The notes beneath the pieces were generated by a model. That model was not told where the DNA came from and ran no database searches. It was given only the letters and a program-made list of their open reading frames with translations. Below are positions 52,579 through 61,690 of a stretch of 64,000 bases of DNA, piece by piece. This DNA is from JACKDX01 sp964640175 (lineage in GTDB: Bacteria > Myxococcota_A > Polyangia > Polyangiales > GCA-016699535): the NCBI GenBank assembly GCA_964640175.1, contig CAZXFW010000006.1, forward strand, positions 1-64,000, given 5' to 3'. Position numbers and translations under genes: made by a program. The first letter of the stretch is position 1. Every line of letters starts with the position of its first letter.

Positions 52579-52821
52579 CGTGTCTCTCTTTCTTTTTGTG
52601 TAGCCCTGGCGTTCTGGCCAGACTCTCCATGAGCGGCAGTTGCGGCCCTGGTCAAGACGGCGTTTGAGCGCTACCGAATTGATACCCCACCGCGCGCCAA
52701 GGTTCAACCTCGTTTTAGCTGCTACAGCTCTGCTGAATCAGTAGTTCGTTGTTCGTGGGCGATGACGTCGTAAATATCAGCCCTGGCTTGGTGCTTGTTG
52801 TATCTACCACTCTGAGCGTGA

Positions 52822-52827
52822 TATAAT
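52822..52827 (+). promoter_or_regulatory. -10 box before the OsmC gene
   Basis: A perfect TATAAT seven bases before the ATG at 52835. Transcription would begin at or beside the start codon, so the message is probably leaderless. No clear -35 box at 17 bases; TTGTTG lies 21 bases upstream. Confidence 0.45.
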
Positions 52828-52834
52828 TCTCGCG

Positions 52835-53287
52835 ATGTCCGACCACACTGCAACCGTTGCATGGACGCGCGGCGATCTGGCCTTCGGTTACGAGACTTAC
52901 TCTCGCGATCACGTGGTGCGGTTTGGATCAGGACCCACGTTGGAGGCTTCCGCAGCGCCTGCCTACAAAGGCTCGCCCACGCTTGCAAATCCAGAAGAGA
53001 TGCTTGTGGCGGCCCTTGCCAGCTGCCATATGCTAACGTTTTTGGCCATTGCCGCACGGCAGAAAAAGGTAGTTGAGCAGTACGAAGACAAAGCCGTTGG
53101 GTATCTTGATAAAGACCCTCAGGGCCGTATCGCTGTAACCCGCGTGGTGCTCCGTCCGCATGTTCGGTTTGCTGCAGGCACAGAACTCGACGACGCTGCG
53201 TTGACGGCCATGCACGATAAGGCACATCACCATTGTTTTATTGCCAACTCGGTGACTACCGAAATCAGCATTGAGCCGATTTCATAG
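52835..53287 (+). CDS. OsmC family peroxiredoxin-like protein
   Basis: 150 aa. OsmC/Ohr-fold thiol peroxidase that reduces organic or hydroperoxides. The two active cysteines are in ALASCHMLTF and HHHCFIANSV, at the usual places, and NPEEMLVAALASCH is the family's first helix. Soluble. Likely an oxidative-stress defence gene. Confidence 0.93.
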   Translation: MSDHTATVAWTRGDLAFGYETYSRDHVVRFGSGPTLEASAAPAYKGSPTLANPEEMLVAALASCHMLTFLAIAARQKKVVEQYEDKAVGYLDKDPQGRIAVTRVVLRPHVRFAAGTELDDAALTAMHDKAHHHCFIANSVTTEISIEPIS

Positions 53288-53332
53288 CCAAACCCAAAAC
53301 CTGCACGCCTAAACCACGTGAGGTATCCCCCG

Positions 53333-53426
53333 CACCTTATAAAGGTGTCTCCCGATTAAATGGAGGCCTTGGGAAACCTGTAAGCGTGGGAGCCGATAAA
53401 GGGGGTGACTTACACATGGGTAAGTC
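53333..53426 (+). ncRNA. possible structured 5' leader of the next lipoprotein gene
   Basis: Three stems can be drawn in order. CACCTT-ATA-AAGGTG is at 53333-53347. CTCCC (53349-53353) pairs with GGGAG (53388-53392) and encloses AGG/CCT. GACTTAC-ACATGG-GTAAGTC is at 53407-53426. They end 18 bases before the start codon with its AAAGGAG site. No known riboswitch consensus fits. It may be a structured leader or the remains of a terminator for the OsmC gene. Confidence 0.3.
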
Positions 53427-53443
53427 GAACCAAAGGAGATGCA

Positions 53444-54100
53444 ATGTCATACAGGCTTAGGGTGTCGACAAGCGGATTAGTCATGCTGATGAGTGCGGTC
53501 ACAGGGTGTGGCAGCGATGATGGCGCAGACACACAGTCACGTGAAATTGCCGCCAGCGAGGCAACTTCCACCTCGGAGGTCGCTCGAGGCCAGTGGGTCA
53601 AATGGCGTATTGAATATCAAGACGACACGACAATCACGCTAGCCGCACGTGCCAAAGAAAAGGAAGGCGAATACACTTGGTTCGATTTCGACCAGAGAAG
53701 TGACACCTATGGCAACTTGGACCTGCGCGTGCTCGGCACGCCTGGAACCCTCGAAAATCCTGTCGGATTCATCAAAGAGGTGGAGGGCTCAGCAGATACC
53801 GGAAATGAACTTGCAGATGAATACTTAAGCGAGTGGATGTTAACAGACGCTGCCAAAGAAATCATGACCGTGATGGCACAAGTCAGATTCTCTGACATGG
53901 CTAACGAGGAGTCGCCCGTTGTGGTTCAAGCAGGCACGTTCCACGGCTGCTACAAGGAGACTCAGTACGTAAACAACACCGACGACGAGGTGGAGGTCAC
54001 TGTGTGGCGTCATCCTGATGTACCTTTTTCTGGCTTTGTGCTCGCCACGGATGCAGCCAAAACCTACCGCATGGAGCTTGTGGATTTCGGCCAGAACTAG
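53444..54100 (+). CDS. secreted lipoprotein of unknown function
   Basis: 218 aa from ATG 53444, fixed by AAAGGAG seven bases upstream and a signal peptide with lipobox VTGC; the longer frame from 53405 is rejected. The mature part is acidic with beta-rich sequence (VKWRIEYQDDTTITLAARAKEK; GTFHGCYKETQYVNNTDDEVEVTVW), like small carrier or sensor lipoproteins. No family recognised. A leader with stems precedes it. Confidence 0.8.
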   Translation: MSYRLRVSTSGLVMLMSAVTGCGSDDGADTQSREIAASEATSTSEVARGQWVKWRIEYQDDTTITLAARAKEKEGEYTWFDFDQRSDTYGNLDLRVLGTPGTLENPVGFIKEVEGSADTGNELADEYLSEWMLTDAAKEIMTVMAQVRFSDMANEESPVVVQAGTFHGCYKETQYVNNTDDEVEVTVWRHPDVPFSGFVLATDAAKTYRMELVDFGQN

Positions 54101-54210
54101 GTCGTGCACGAACAGCTTGAGGGGTAGGCAGCGCAACACGCTGCCGCCCCTTCTGGCTGATTAAAGGGATCTGGACATAGGATTGGGTCTTGCTAAGTAA
54201 AGAGGTTCTG

Positions 54211-55797
54211 ATGCGCTGGGTATGTGCAATAGGTGTCTTTCTAGCAAGTGGCACTCTTGGACTTTTGGCAGGATGCGCCCAAGGGACGGACTGCGGTAAT
54301 CCTATCAACGCTGAAATTTGCGAAAAACCACCTGTGACCGTCGAGCTTTCTTCTAAATCCGAGGTCGTGCGTTTCGGTGCAGGCGAAAGCGGCACACTCA
54401 CCATCACACTCAACCGCACAGGTGAGTGGCCCCATCAAGCCGCCATCACAGTAAGCGCTGTTGACCTCGTGCCAGGCATCCAGATGGAACCCGTCGAGGT
54501 TCCAGGCGATGCCAAAGAAGTTACCATCGAGCTTGTGGCCGCACCGTCCGTCACTCCCGGCATATTTCCATTCAAAGTTCAGGCACAACCTGTAGATGGT
54601 CGCATTCCAGCCGCAGAGCTCAGCCTTGAAGCCGTTGTGCCAGGCGCGCCAGGCTCGATTCACCTGGACAACGAAATGGACTTGTAGGCGCTATTCGGCA
54701 CAGAGGATGACTACCACGTACACTCGACCCAGCTGGACGAAGAAGGACGCCTTGTCATCGTCGGAGACAACACAAATGGCAACGACGAGCAGGTTGGCAT
54801 CATCGGCCGGTTCGATTCCAACGGGATTTGGGACGCAAGCTTTGCTGAGCAAGCCGCTTTGGGCGCGAGCCAACTAAAACAGATTACTCAACTATCTATC
54901 AAAGACGATCGCATCGTCGCTCTAGGTCAGAAGCCTTCTATTCCAGACCCAAACACTGCTGAAGGCGTGTACCTGACTAAATTTCTTGAAGATGGTCGAA
55001 CAGACACGTCGTTTGCGGGTGGACTCCTTTTTGTGACTGACAATGACACCGGTATTTATTCAGACATTTACAATCTTGTTCTGCAAGACGATAGAATCCT
55101 CGTTTGTGCAATGGCATCGGCATTTTCGTTCACATGGTCAGGCAGTCCCAATCGTGAGTTTGGAGTCGATGGCAAAATCAGTGACCTACCTTATCGTGAT
55201 GCACCCCCTGCATTTCTTACTTCAGAAGACGTTGTGTTTTGGATGAGTCAACCCTCGCCTGGATTTTCTATCGTACTCATCAATCATCAAGAAGCCTACC
55301 CGCCCAAAGGCGACATTGGCGCAATCGAGGCTGGCCTCCGGAACAGAGAACCTTTGCTTGAAGACTTCCGCTTCGTCAGCTGCACACTGCGCAATCGCAC
55401 TATCCTCTGCGCAGGAGCCTACACTGTCGACGAGTCTGAGGTCGGTCCACGCTATACTGGTTTGCTTGTTGGGCTAAACGCCGAAGCCGAACTGGATAGC
55501 AGCTTTGGCACAGGCGGATTCGTCCTAAGACACGACCCGAACGCTAGCGTTTTGAACACAGACATTGCGGCTATTTCAGACGACCGTTTTGTGGTTTTAG
55601 AAAGAGATTTGCTTGATGAACCCAAATTGTTTCTCGCCGTTTACAATCCTGACGGCAGCTTGGACAAAAACTTTGGTGACGAAGGCAGGGTCGAAACAAG
55701 CATCCAAATGCACGCACTTTTTGTAGATCATAAATATGGACGCGTAGTGGTTGCTGGAACATACGCTTCAGGCCACGCCATTTACTACTGGCTGTAA
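54211..55797 (+). pseudogene. delta-60-repeat lipoprotein, paralogue B, split by in-frame TAG
   Basis: Same family as the genes at 47007 and 58523. ATG 54211 is preceded by AGAGG; lipobox LAGC, then CGNPINAEIC and an Ig-like domain ending VVPGAPGSIH. An in-frame TAG at 54685-54687 stops translation after 158 codons. The same frame then stays open for 370 codons with delta-60 repeats (DAELDSSFGTGGFVL-like, DGSLDKNFGDEG) and the family end YYWL. One base change would restore the gene. Either a recent nonsense mutation, a sequencing error, or two separate products; no good start follows the stop. Confidence 0.75.
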
Positions 55798-55825
55798 CCT
55801 TGAAAAGCTCTTTAATCGAGCGACA

Positions 55826-57244
55826 TCATTCCGGAGTGGGTAGTGGCACTGAGGGTACACTTCCTGGAGTCTCGGTATCACCGATAACATCCGTATTGCC
55901 ATAACCAAGCTGTCCGTACGAGTTATCGCCCCAACAACGAACTTTTCCGTCTGTCAGAATCACGCAGGTATGTGCCGCACCTGCGGCAATGAACTTTACG
56001 TCACCGCCGACATCCACGGGCTCCAACAATGAAGGAATCTCGTCGATCTCATCGCCCAGTGTATCGGTGTGCCTATACCCAAGCTGCCCCGTCTCATTAA
56101 ACCCCCAACAACGCACTGTGTTGTCCAGAAGCAAGACGCATGTGTGAGATCCTCCCGCAGCCACCTGTTTCACTTTCGAAAGACTGACGGGGCCTATCTC
56201 TGCCGGCGTGTTGCCCGCAGAGTGCCCGACGTTACTGGGATTGCCATATCCCAAAGCGCCTCCCAGACCCATGCCCCAACAATATAGGCCCTCAGTTTTT
56301 GTATCGGCACACGTGTGATACGCGCCGGCACTGATTTCGGCCACCTTTCCAAGGCTAATTTTGTCGTAATCGTTCGGAGTGTTGTTGATGCCCACGGAAT
56401 CGGTGTTGCCATAGCCGAGTTGCCCGTACGTGCTGTCACCCCAGCACATCACAGATGAGCCCGCTAAAATGGCGCACGTATGCAACCGGCCGGCCGCGAT
56501 ATGCGTCGCACCCTGTATACGTAATTCGACAGGCGGTACTTCGGACGGATGTTCGTCGTCTCCAATATTTCCGTTAAATCCCCCACCCGTTCCCAATTGG
56601 CCCGAATCGTTACTGCCCCAGCAACGAACATCACCATCCGGCTTTACCGCGCACACATGACGTACTCCAGCGGCAATGCTGGCTGCTGTTCCGCCCATCT
56701 CCACCGGGCCAGCAGAGCTTGGCAGTTCGGTGTCACCAATCGAATCCGTGCGATTATAACCAAGCTGTCCGACTGTATTGACGCCCCAACAACGCACCAC
56801 CTGCCCTTTGAGGATCGCACATGTGAAATTTTCGCCTGCAGTGATCTGCAGCGCTTCAAGGCCTACATCCACCGTCTCCAAAGCGTCTAACGTCTCGGTG
56901 TCGCCTATGTTATCCGTATGACCGTAGCCAAGCTCGCCGTAGGTGTTCCTCCCCCAACACTGCACTTGCCCATCGCGCCACAACGCACAGCTATGGAAAG
57001 CGCCCAGCGCCAGTTGAATGGGCGCATTCGGCTCAGGCGGCGTGACGTCTTCGACAACGTCCGGACCGGCATCCGGAAGCTGTCCTAGTACACAAAGGTT
57101 TGTTGCTGGATTGCAATAATAGCCATCAACGCATGGGCACGCTTTTCCGCTAAGTTCCAGGGAGCGACTGCATCCCGTCACCGACAGCATCCCCGCCACC
57201 CACACCCATCCGATTCGCTTCAACATCATTCGATAAACTACCAT
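55826..57244 (-). CDS. RCC1-repeat lipoprotein, seven repeats, paralogue
   Basis: 472 aa from ATG 57244 (MMLK at 57229 is also possible; the longer frame lacks a signal peptide at its start). Lipobox VTGC, Cys-rich segment CPCVDGYYCNPATNLC, acidic linker, then seven RCC1-type repeats (AGxxHTCAIL...VRCWGxNxxGQLGYGxTDxIGDTE). Same plan as the gene at 7223-8668, with moderate identity, so an old duplication. Paired HTC/CWG cysteines recur in nearly every blade. Likely surface-anchored propeller. Confidence 0.9.
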   Translation of the reverse strand: MVVYRMMLKRIGWVWVAGMLSVTGCSRSLELSGKACPCVDGYYCNPATNLCVLGQLPDAGPDVVEDVTPPEPNAPIQLALGAFHSCALWRDGQVQCWGRNTYGELGYGHTDNIGDTETLDALETVDVGLEALQITAGENFTCAILKGQVVRCWGVNTVGQLGYNRTDSIGDTELPSSAGPVEMGGTAASIAAGVRHVCAVKPDGDVRCWGSNDSGQLGTGGGFNGNIGDDEHPSEVPPVELRIQGATHIAAGRLHTCAILAGSSVMCWGDSTYGQLGYGNTDSVGINNTPNDYDKISLGKVAEISAGAYHTCADTKTEGLYCWGMGLGGALGYGNPSNVGHSAGNTPAEIGPVSLSKVKQVAAGGSHTCVLLLDNTVRCWGFNETGQLGYRHTDTLGDEIDEIPSLLEPVDVGGDVKFIAAGAAHTCVILTDGKVRCWGDNSYGQLGYGNTDVIGDTETPGSVPSVPLPTPE

Positions 57245-57374
57245 GTTTTTTGCCAAAAACCAGCACGCCCGCGACTGCCTAGAGGCCTTACTAAAAGACA
57301 GTGTCGAGCCGAACGCTGGCTGGCTCTTGCACATTGGAACGGATTACACTGGCACGTTTAGTGCGCGCTTTTGG

Positions 57375-58424
57375 CTAGAGAATCGGCGCCCTGCCGGTGT
57401 CGGTGAACCGGGTATCGTTGCAGCTTGCCGGGTCAATAACCAAGCCTCGAGGCTGGTAAGATACCCCATACGTGGGATCAAAATGTTTGCGCACACATGC
57501 CACCCAAGGAGCGATGTTGCGATTGCTTGTGTAGTCCTGATAGTCGTTGTCTGCATAGTCTTGCCAAAAGGCACACTCAAAATGCATGGGATCGAACTTA
57601 TCGACCGGAGGCAAGCCGCCTTTGGTGACAGAGGACGAAGCCCAGTTGCCACCCCATTCGAACTCACGCTTGCCTAGCCCAGCAATGCTCAACGGGTCTG
57701 GAAGCATGGCATTGACAAAGAGCTGAGGTAAGTCCGTCTCAAAATTGGCACCGAATACATTGGTCCCCATGCCGTAGTTAAAATCACAGGCAATGGATAC
57801 GCTATGCAGACTGAGCGCTGTGGGGTTATTGCGGTCAAATTGGTCCCACCCACGATCCATGGGAACAAAGTTCGAGCATGCGACGTTGGTGGGATACCAA
57901 GGATGAAAGCCTGCAACCTGCGCAGAAGCCGCATTTTGGTATTCCTGAAAACGCGAAAAAGCTCGCTGAAACGTCGCTGCACAAAATTGATGCACGCTTA
58001 GGGTGAGGGGCCCTGCTGCTCCTTGGATGGTCACGGGCACTTCGCGACCATAGGCATAGCGGCGCGCCCCCTCCAATTGCTCCCATGTCGGGTTGCCCGC
58101 TAGCCACGGATTACCACCAAAATACCGAACCATGAGCGAGTTTGCGGTAGGATGAGGACCGGCAACACCATTTGGGGCGCCAAGTTCATAATGGGTGTAG
58201 AGATGTTTGCGAGTCATGATGCCCGGCACCGAAATCTTGTGGCTCCCGTCCGACTTGAGACTCGAACGGATTATCTGCAACTGAGTCGGGGTAACGCTTG
58301 ATGCGTTGTCTTGCTGCACGCCTGAGGTGGATTCGAGAGCACAACCCAAACTGATACAAAAGAGCGAGGCACTTAGTACTGTTGGGGGAAGACACCGCCT
58401 TGCTTTGAATGGCTCTTTATCCAT
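57375..58424 (-). CDS. M15-type D-Ala-D-Ala carboxypeptidase/endolysin-like lipoprotein
   Basis: 349 aa from ATG 58424; lipobox SLGC. The second half carries the zinc set of the peptidase M15 family: SLHSVSIACDFN (His and Asp ligands, as in SxHxxGxAxD) and DPMHFECAF (the third His and catalytic Glu, as in HFE/HxE). Such enzymes cut the peptide stems of peptidoglycan. A lipid-anchored version could trim the cell's own wall or attack that of prey. Some cysteines near the motifs suggest disulfides. Substrate not shown. Confidence 0.75.
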   Translation of the reverse strand: MDKEPFKARRCLPPTVLSASLFCISLGCALESTSGVQQDNASSVTPTQLQIIRSSLKSDGSHKISVPGIMTRKHLYTHYELGAPNGVAGPHPTANSLMVRYFGGNPWLAGNPTWEQLEGARRYAYGREVPVTIQGAAGPLTLSVHQFCAATFQRAFSRFQEYQNAASAQVAGFHPWYPTNVACSNFVPMDRGWDQFDRNNPTALSLHSVSIACDFNYGMGTNVFGANFETDLPQLFVNAMLPDPLSIAGLGKREFEWGGNWASSSVTKGGLPPVDKFDPMHFECAFWQDYADNDYQDYTSNRNIAPWVACVRKHFDPTYGVSYQPRGLVIDPASCNDTRFTDTGRAPIL

Positions 58425-58522
58425 GTCCAGATAGACATGCAAAAACCATGCCGCGATTGAATTTGTTCAACAATTTCGGCGGCGGCGCTTTACGAGTTCC
58501 ATGCCTAAGGCACTCGCTGTGA

Positions 58523-60082
58523 TCACAGCCAGTAGCGGGTAATGGTGACCGTGCCATTTTTAATAACATAGCCCATCACTCGTCCTCGAACATGTTCCAC
58601 AGGCAACCTATGATTCGACGGGCATCGATCGACCTCTATTCGACCAGCATCGCCAAAACTTTCGTCGAGACTGCCGTCAGGTTTGTAGCGAGCAAAATAA
58701 TTCTTTTGTTCATCAGTTACGAGTAGCTCGCACAGCAAAAAATGATCGGCGGCAAGCACTTCGACGTTTTCGTAACCTGCATTCGTTCCTTCCCCCAAAA
58801 AGCGCGTGAGGATACCTCCGCTTCCAAAGGTCGGATCCAAGGCTCCGTCCGGGGATACCTTTGCAGCCCATCCGCCGGTCGAAAGCCCGTCCTCTCCATA
58901 GAATACACCAACACAGTACAAGTCGACTGAACCAAAGGCACACCTTGTTATACTGCTAGACGTTGCCTGCGTATCGAGCACAGAAATACGTTCGTACAGG
59001 TTGTCCAAATCAGAGGGATACGGAGCCACCACATCGCCGTTGATCGTCCAAACTCCCGTGGGTGAATTCAAAAAGATCACGCCATCACGCCTCATCAATG
59101 CGTCGGTGGCGAAAGGCACATCTGCTAAAACCCCGCCCTCTGCAAAGTCCGTATTCGTGCGTCCGTCATACGTCAAGCTGACAGCCGGACCACCTGTGAC
59201 AACTAAGACATCGTCACTGCGAAACATGAGCTTGCGAACACCAAGGCCTCCAAAAACCTCAAGCACATTCGTGCCGTTTTCTCCGAACGCGCCATCCAAC
59301 ACGCCTTGAAAATTGTATCTAGCAACAACCTCCTGAAAATCGAGTAAAGATTGACCTATTCGCCTCTCCCCGAGTACAAAAAGGTCGCTCTCTGAGACGA
59401 CAACATCCCAAACAATGCTGACCAAATCCTCGTTCAGCGTCGCCTGCACCGCTTCGTTAAACGGGGCCTCAGCTTCACCGCTCGGCGTAAGACGCATGAG
59501 CATGGGCTTAGAGTTCGGTCCAACCCCAGCGAATAGTGATCCCCCTTGCGAATCAAACTTCACAGCCTTGACGTCATATTCTCCCTCGAGAGTTACCTGG
59601 CCGTCATCACCAAAACTGAGATCCCGGCTGCCGGCGGGGCCAGGCACGACGGCCTCCATAGCAGCCTCCGTGGTTGCGATGCGTGTATCAGCGGGCGTAG
59701 CCAGCAAAGTAAACGGGAATGCGCCTTGAGCTACGGCTTCCCCGGCCACAAATTTCAAAGTGGCTTCGGTTGCATCGGCGGCGACGTGCACTGGCTCCAT
59801 CGTCACGCCTCCGATAAGATCTTGGGCGCTCAGCGTGACTTCACCTTGAGTCGGCCAGTCGCCCTTTCGTTCGACAGTCACACCGAGCTCCGCTTTTTCG
59901 CCTGCACGCATGCGCGCTATCGGCGACGGCACAGAGACCACCAGTTCAACGTTGTCTTTGCCACAGGTTTCGGCGTTCGCGGGGTTCGAGCAATCTGTCG
60001 GATCGGGACAACCCGTGAGCCCGGCGACAATAAGCCCCATTATCAAGGAAAACCAGACTCCGCCCCTGCGTCGAAACATCAT
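58523..60082 (-). CDS. delta-60-repeat lipoprotein, paralogue C
   Basis: 519 aa from ATG 60082. The open frame extends to 60739, but that part runs antisense to the next gene and has no signal. MMFRRRGG... gives a proper signal with box LTGC. Then CSNPANAETC, an Ig-like domain (RMRAGEKAELGVTVERKGDW...AVVPGPAGSRD), delta-60 repeats (DGALDPTFGSGGIL; DGSLDESFGDAG) and the end TRYWL. Intact, unlike its neighbour at 54211. The gap to 60197 must hold divergent promoters. Confidence 0.88.
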   Translation of the reverse strand: MMFRRRGGVWFSLIMGLIVAGLTGCPDPTDCSNPANAETCGKDNVELVVSVPSPIARMRAGEKAELGVTVERKGDWPTQGEVTLSAQDLIGGVTMEPVHVAADATEATLKFVAGEAVAQGAFPFTLLATPADTRIATTEAAMEAVVPGPAGSRDLSFGDDGQVTLEGEYDVKAVKFDSQGGSLFAGVGPNSKPMLMRLTPSGEAEAPFNEAVQATLNEDLVSIVWDVVVSESDLFVLGERRIGQSLLDFQEVVARYNFQGVLDGAFGENGTNVLEVFGGLGVRKLMFRSDDVLVVTGGPAVSLTYDGRTNTDFAEGGVLADVPFATDALMRRDGVIFLNSPTGVWTINGDVVAPYPSDLDNLYERISVLDTQATSSSITRCAFGSVDLYCVGVFYGEDGLSTGGWAAKVSPDGALDPTFGSGGILTRFLGEGTNAGYENVEVLAADHFLLCELLVTDEQKNYFARYKPDGSLDESFGDAGRIEVDRCPSNHRLPVEHVRGRVMGYVIKNGTVTITRYWL

Positions 60083-60196
60083 AGCTACGCTACCAATACC
60101 CTCACTAAAGTGCCACCATTCTTCAGGAATCGCCATAGTCGCATCTGCGCGGGACTTCGTGCAGACACCGGCATTCATCTTGCATAGGCATAACGC

Positions 60197-61660
60197 ATGA
60201 CACGTCCGTTTGTCAGTGTTGCGCTTACATGTCTGCTGGTATGGCAGGCCAGTGCATGTGCGCCTGGAGGCGCATCCACGGACGTAGATGATAGCAGCAG
60301 TCAGCTGAGCGTTCCGACGGGCATGTGTGACTCTGCAATAGAGCACATATGTCAGCTGGCCGACGCTGCGTGCGACCCGCAGAGGCTGGACCTCGCGCGC
60401 CAAGCCTGCGAGCAAGCTCTTTTTCCCATCGGTATGATGGTAATGACAACGGGTGCGGTTTCTTTCGCCACACTGGTAGCCACTGCAGCTGCCCAAACCA
60501 TTGGAGGGTTGGCCGCACTTGCAGCCGCAGCAGCTCCCTATGCTGTTGCGATACTGCTCGTCGCTGTCATCGCATACGTCGTTGTGTGGTACGCCACTCA
60601 CTGGGAGGAAGCAGAGCAGCTCTTTCCTTTCATCGCCAGAAATGCGCTCATCAGTTCGCATCCAGTCGTGGCAGCGAGCTATTTGCTGTATCAACTTCTG
60701 CAAGAAGATATTCAGGCCTCGGCAGCTGCGCTTGCTCATGGTCTAGTGCATGTGGCGAACATGTTGCATGAACAGGGTGTAATAAGTCCAGAAACACTCG
60801 CCACTGCCAAAGACGTCGCAACCTCCGTCGAAATATGGCGCAGTCCTGGCTCAGGCAGTGATCCCGACCCCGAAGAGCCACATGGCGTGCCCCCGCTACT
60901 GGTGCCGCTTATCATCGGCGCGGTTGCAGTGGTGATCGAGCGTGTCGTTAACCTCATCCGACAACAACAAGCGCAGCCGGAATGGTCAACGCTAGGCCGC
61001 GTTTTCACACGTGAAGTCGTTCAAATCGCTCCGTGGGTTCGTCCTCTTCAAGAAATGCCGGAAGAGCCCGATGACCCCAGCTGCGTACGCAAGATTCGCA
61101 ACGAACTCTTGAATCCCCGACTCACCGAATACGAGCGTGGAGGACCGGGAACATATTTCTTGTTGTGCAAAGATGACGACCACAGAGACCTATTCATTAC
61201 TCCTGTGCGGGTCAGAGTGCCGGTGTTTCTTGTGATGGATGTCAATCCGGAAGACTGGTACGTCCCCTCCGAGGAGGCTCTAGAGCGGTTGGAACAAGGC
61301 GAGCCTTTAACACGTGTGACCACCACGCACATGTATAATCTCTCTGAGCACACGGTGATTGACCTCGAAGTGCTCGGTCAACCGGTATCTATTTTCAACA
61401 CGAATGTGCCAGGGTCGGTCGACACAGTCTCCGATAGCACTACGGCACTCTATCCTGCATCGAGTTTGCAAAATGCAGATGGCGAGTTCCTCAAGGCCAA
61501 AACCAGTGTTTGGTTCGAGGTGCCGGGACCATGGCGCTCACAGCGCATGGAGTGGACCCTGCGGTTTACCGCGCGACAAAGCGGTGCCTGGGCGATGGGC
61601 TATCTTAACTGGAACGGTGCGCGCATCGGTGACTGGGAGGGGGACTTGGCAAGGCCCTGA
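60197..61660 (+). CDS. lipoprotein with internal hydrophobic segments
   Basis: 487 aa, lipobox ASAC. Residues about 75-140 form two hydrophobic stretches rich in Ala (FATLVATAAAQTIGGLAALAAAAAPYAVAILLVAVIAYVVVWY) and a third lies at about 235-255 (PLLVPLIIGAVAVVIERVV). The rest is soluble. This recalls the lipoprotein at 34799, though no clear sequence match was seen. Function unknown; membrane insertion is plausible. Two cysteine-containing blocks frame the segments. Confidence 0.75.
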   Translation: MTRPFVSVALTCLLVWQASACAPGGASTDVDDSSSQLSVPTGMCDSAIEHICQLADAACDPQRLDLARQACEQALFPIGMMVMTTGAVSFATLVATAAAQTIGGLAALAAAAAPYAVAILLVAVIAYVVVWYATHWEEAEQLFPFIARNALISSHPVVAASYLLYQLLQEDIQASAAALAHGLVHVANMLHEQGVISPETLATAKDVATSVEIWRSPGSGSDPDPEEPHGVPPLLVPLIIGAVAVVIERVVNLIRQQQAQPEWSTLGRVFTREVVQIAPWVRPLQEMPEEPDDPSCVRKIRNELLNPRLTEYERGGPGTYFLLCKDDDHRDLFITPVRVRVPVFLVMDVNPEDWYVPSEEALERLEQGEPLTRVTTTHMYNLSEHTVIDLEVLGQPVSIFNTNVPGSVDTVSDSTTALYPASSLQNADGEFLKAKTSVWFEVPGPWRSQRMEWTLRFTARQSGAWAMGYLNWNGARIGDWEGDLARP

Positions 61661-61690
61661 TTACCAAGCTCATCAGTTCGTGAAAGAAAA

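Noticed and set aside
53342..53364. AAGGTxTCxCCCGATTAAAxGG motif also seen near 12510
   Set aside because: Only two copies, in unlike contexts (gene end and leader); too little to call a repeat family. A copy-like string at about 6120 turned out to be coding (KVSPES).
53333..53443. c-di-GMP or cobalamin riboswitch
   Set aside because: GGAAACC-like and GGGAG pieces are present but the order and core bases of neither class fit.
60083..60739. N-terminal extension of the delta-60 paralogue C frame on the minus strand
   Set aside because: It runs antisense through the start of the lipoprotein at 60197, has odd Cys/Arg-rich composition, and a proper signal peptide begins only at 60082.
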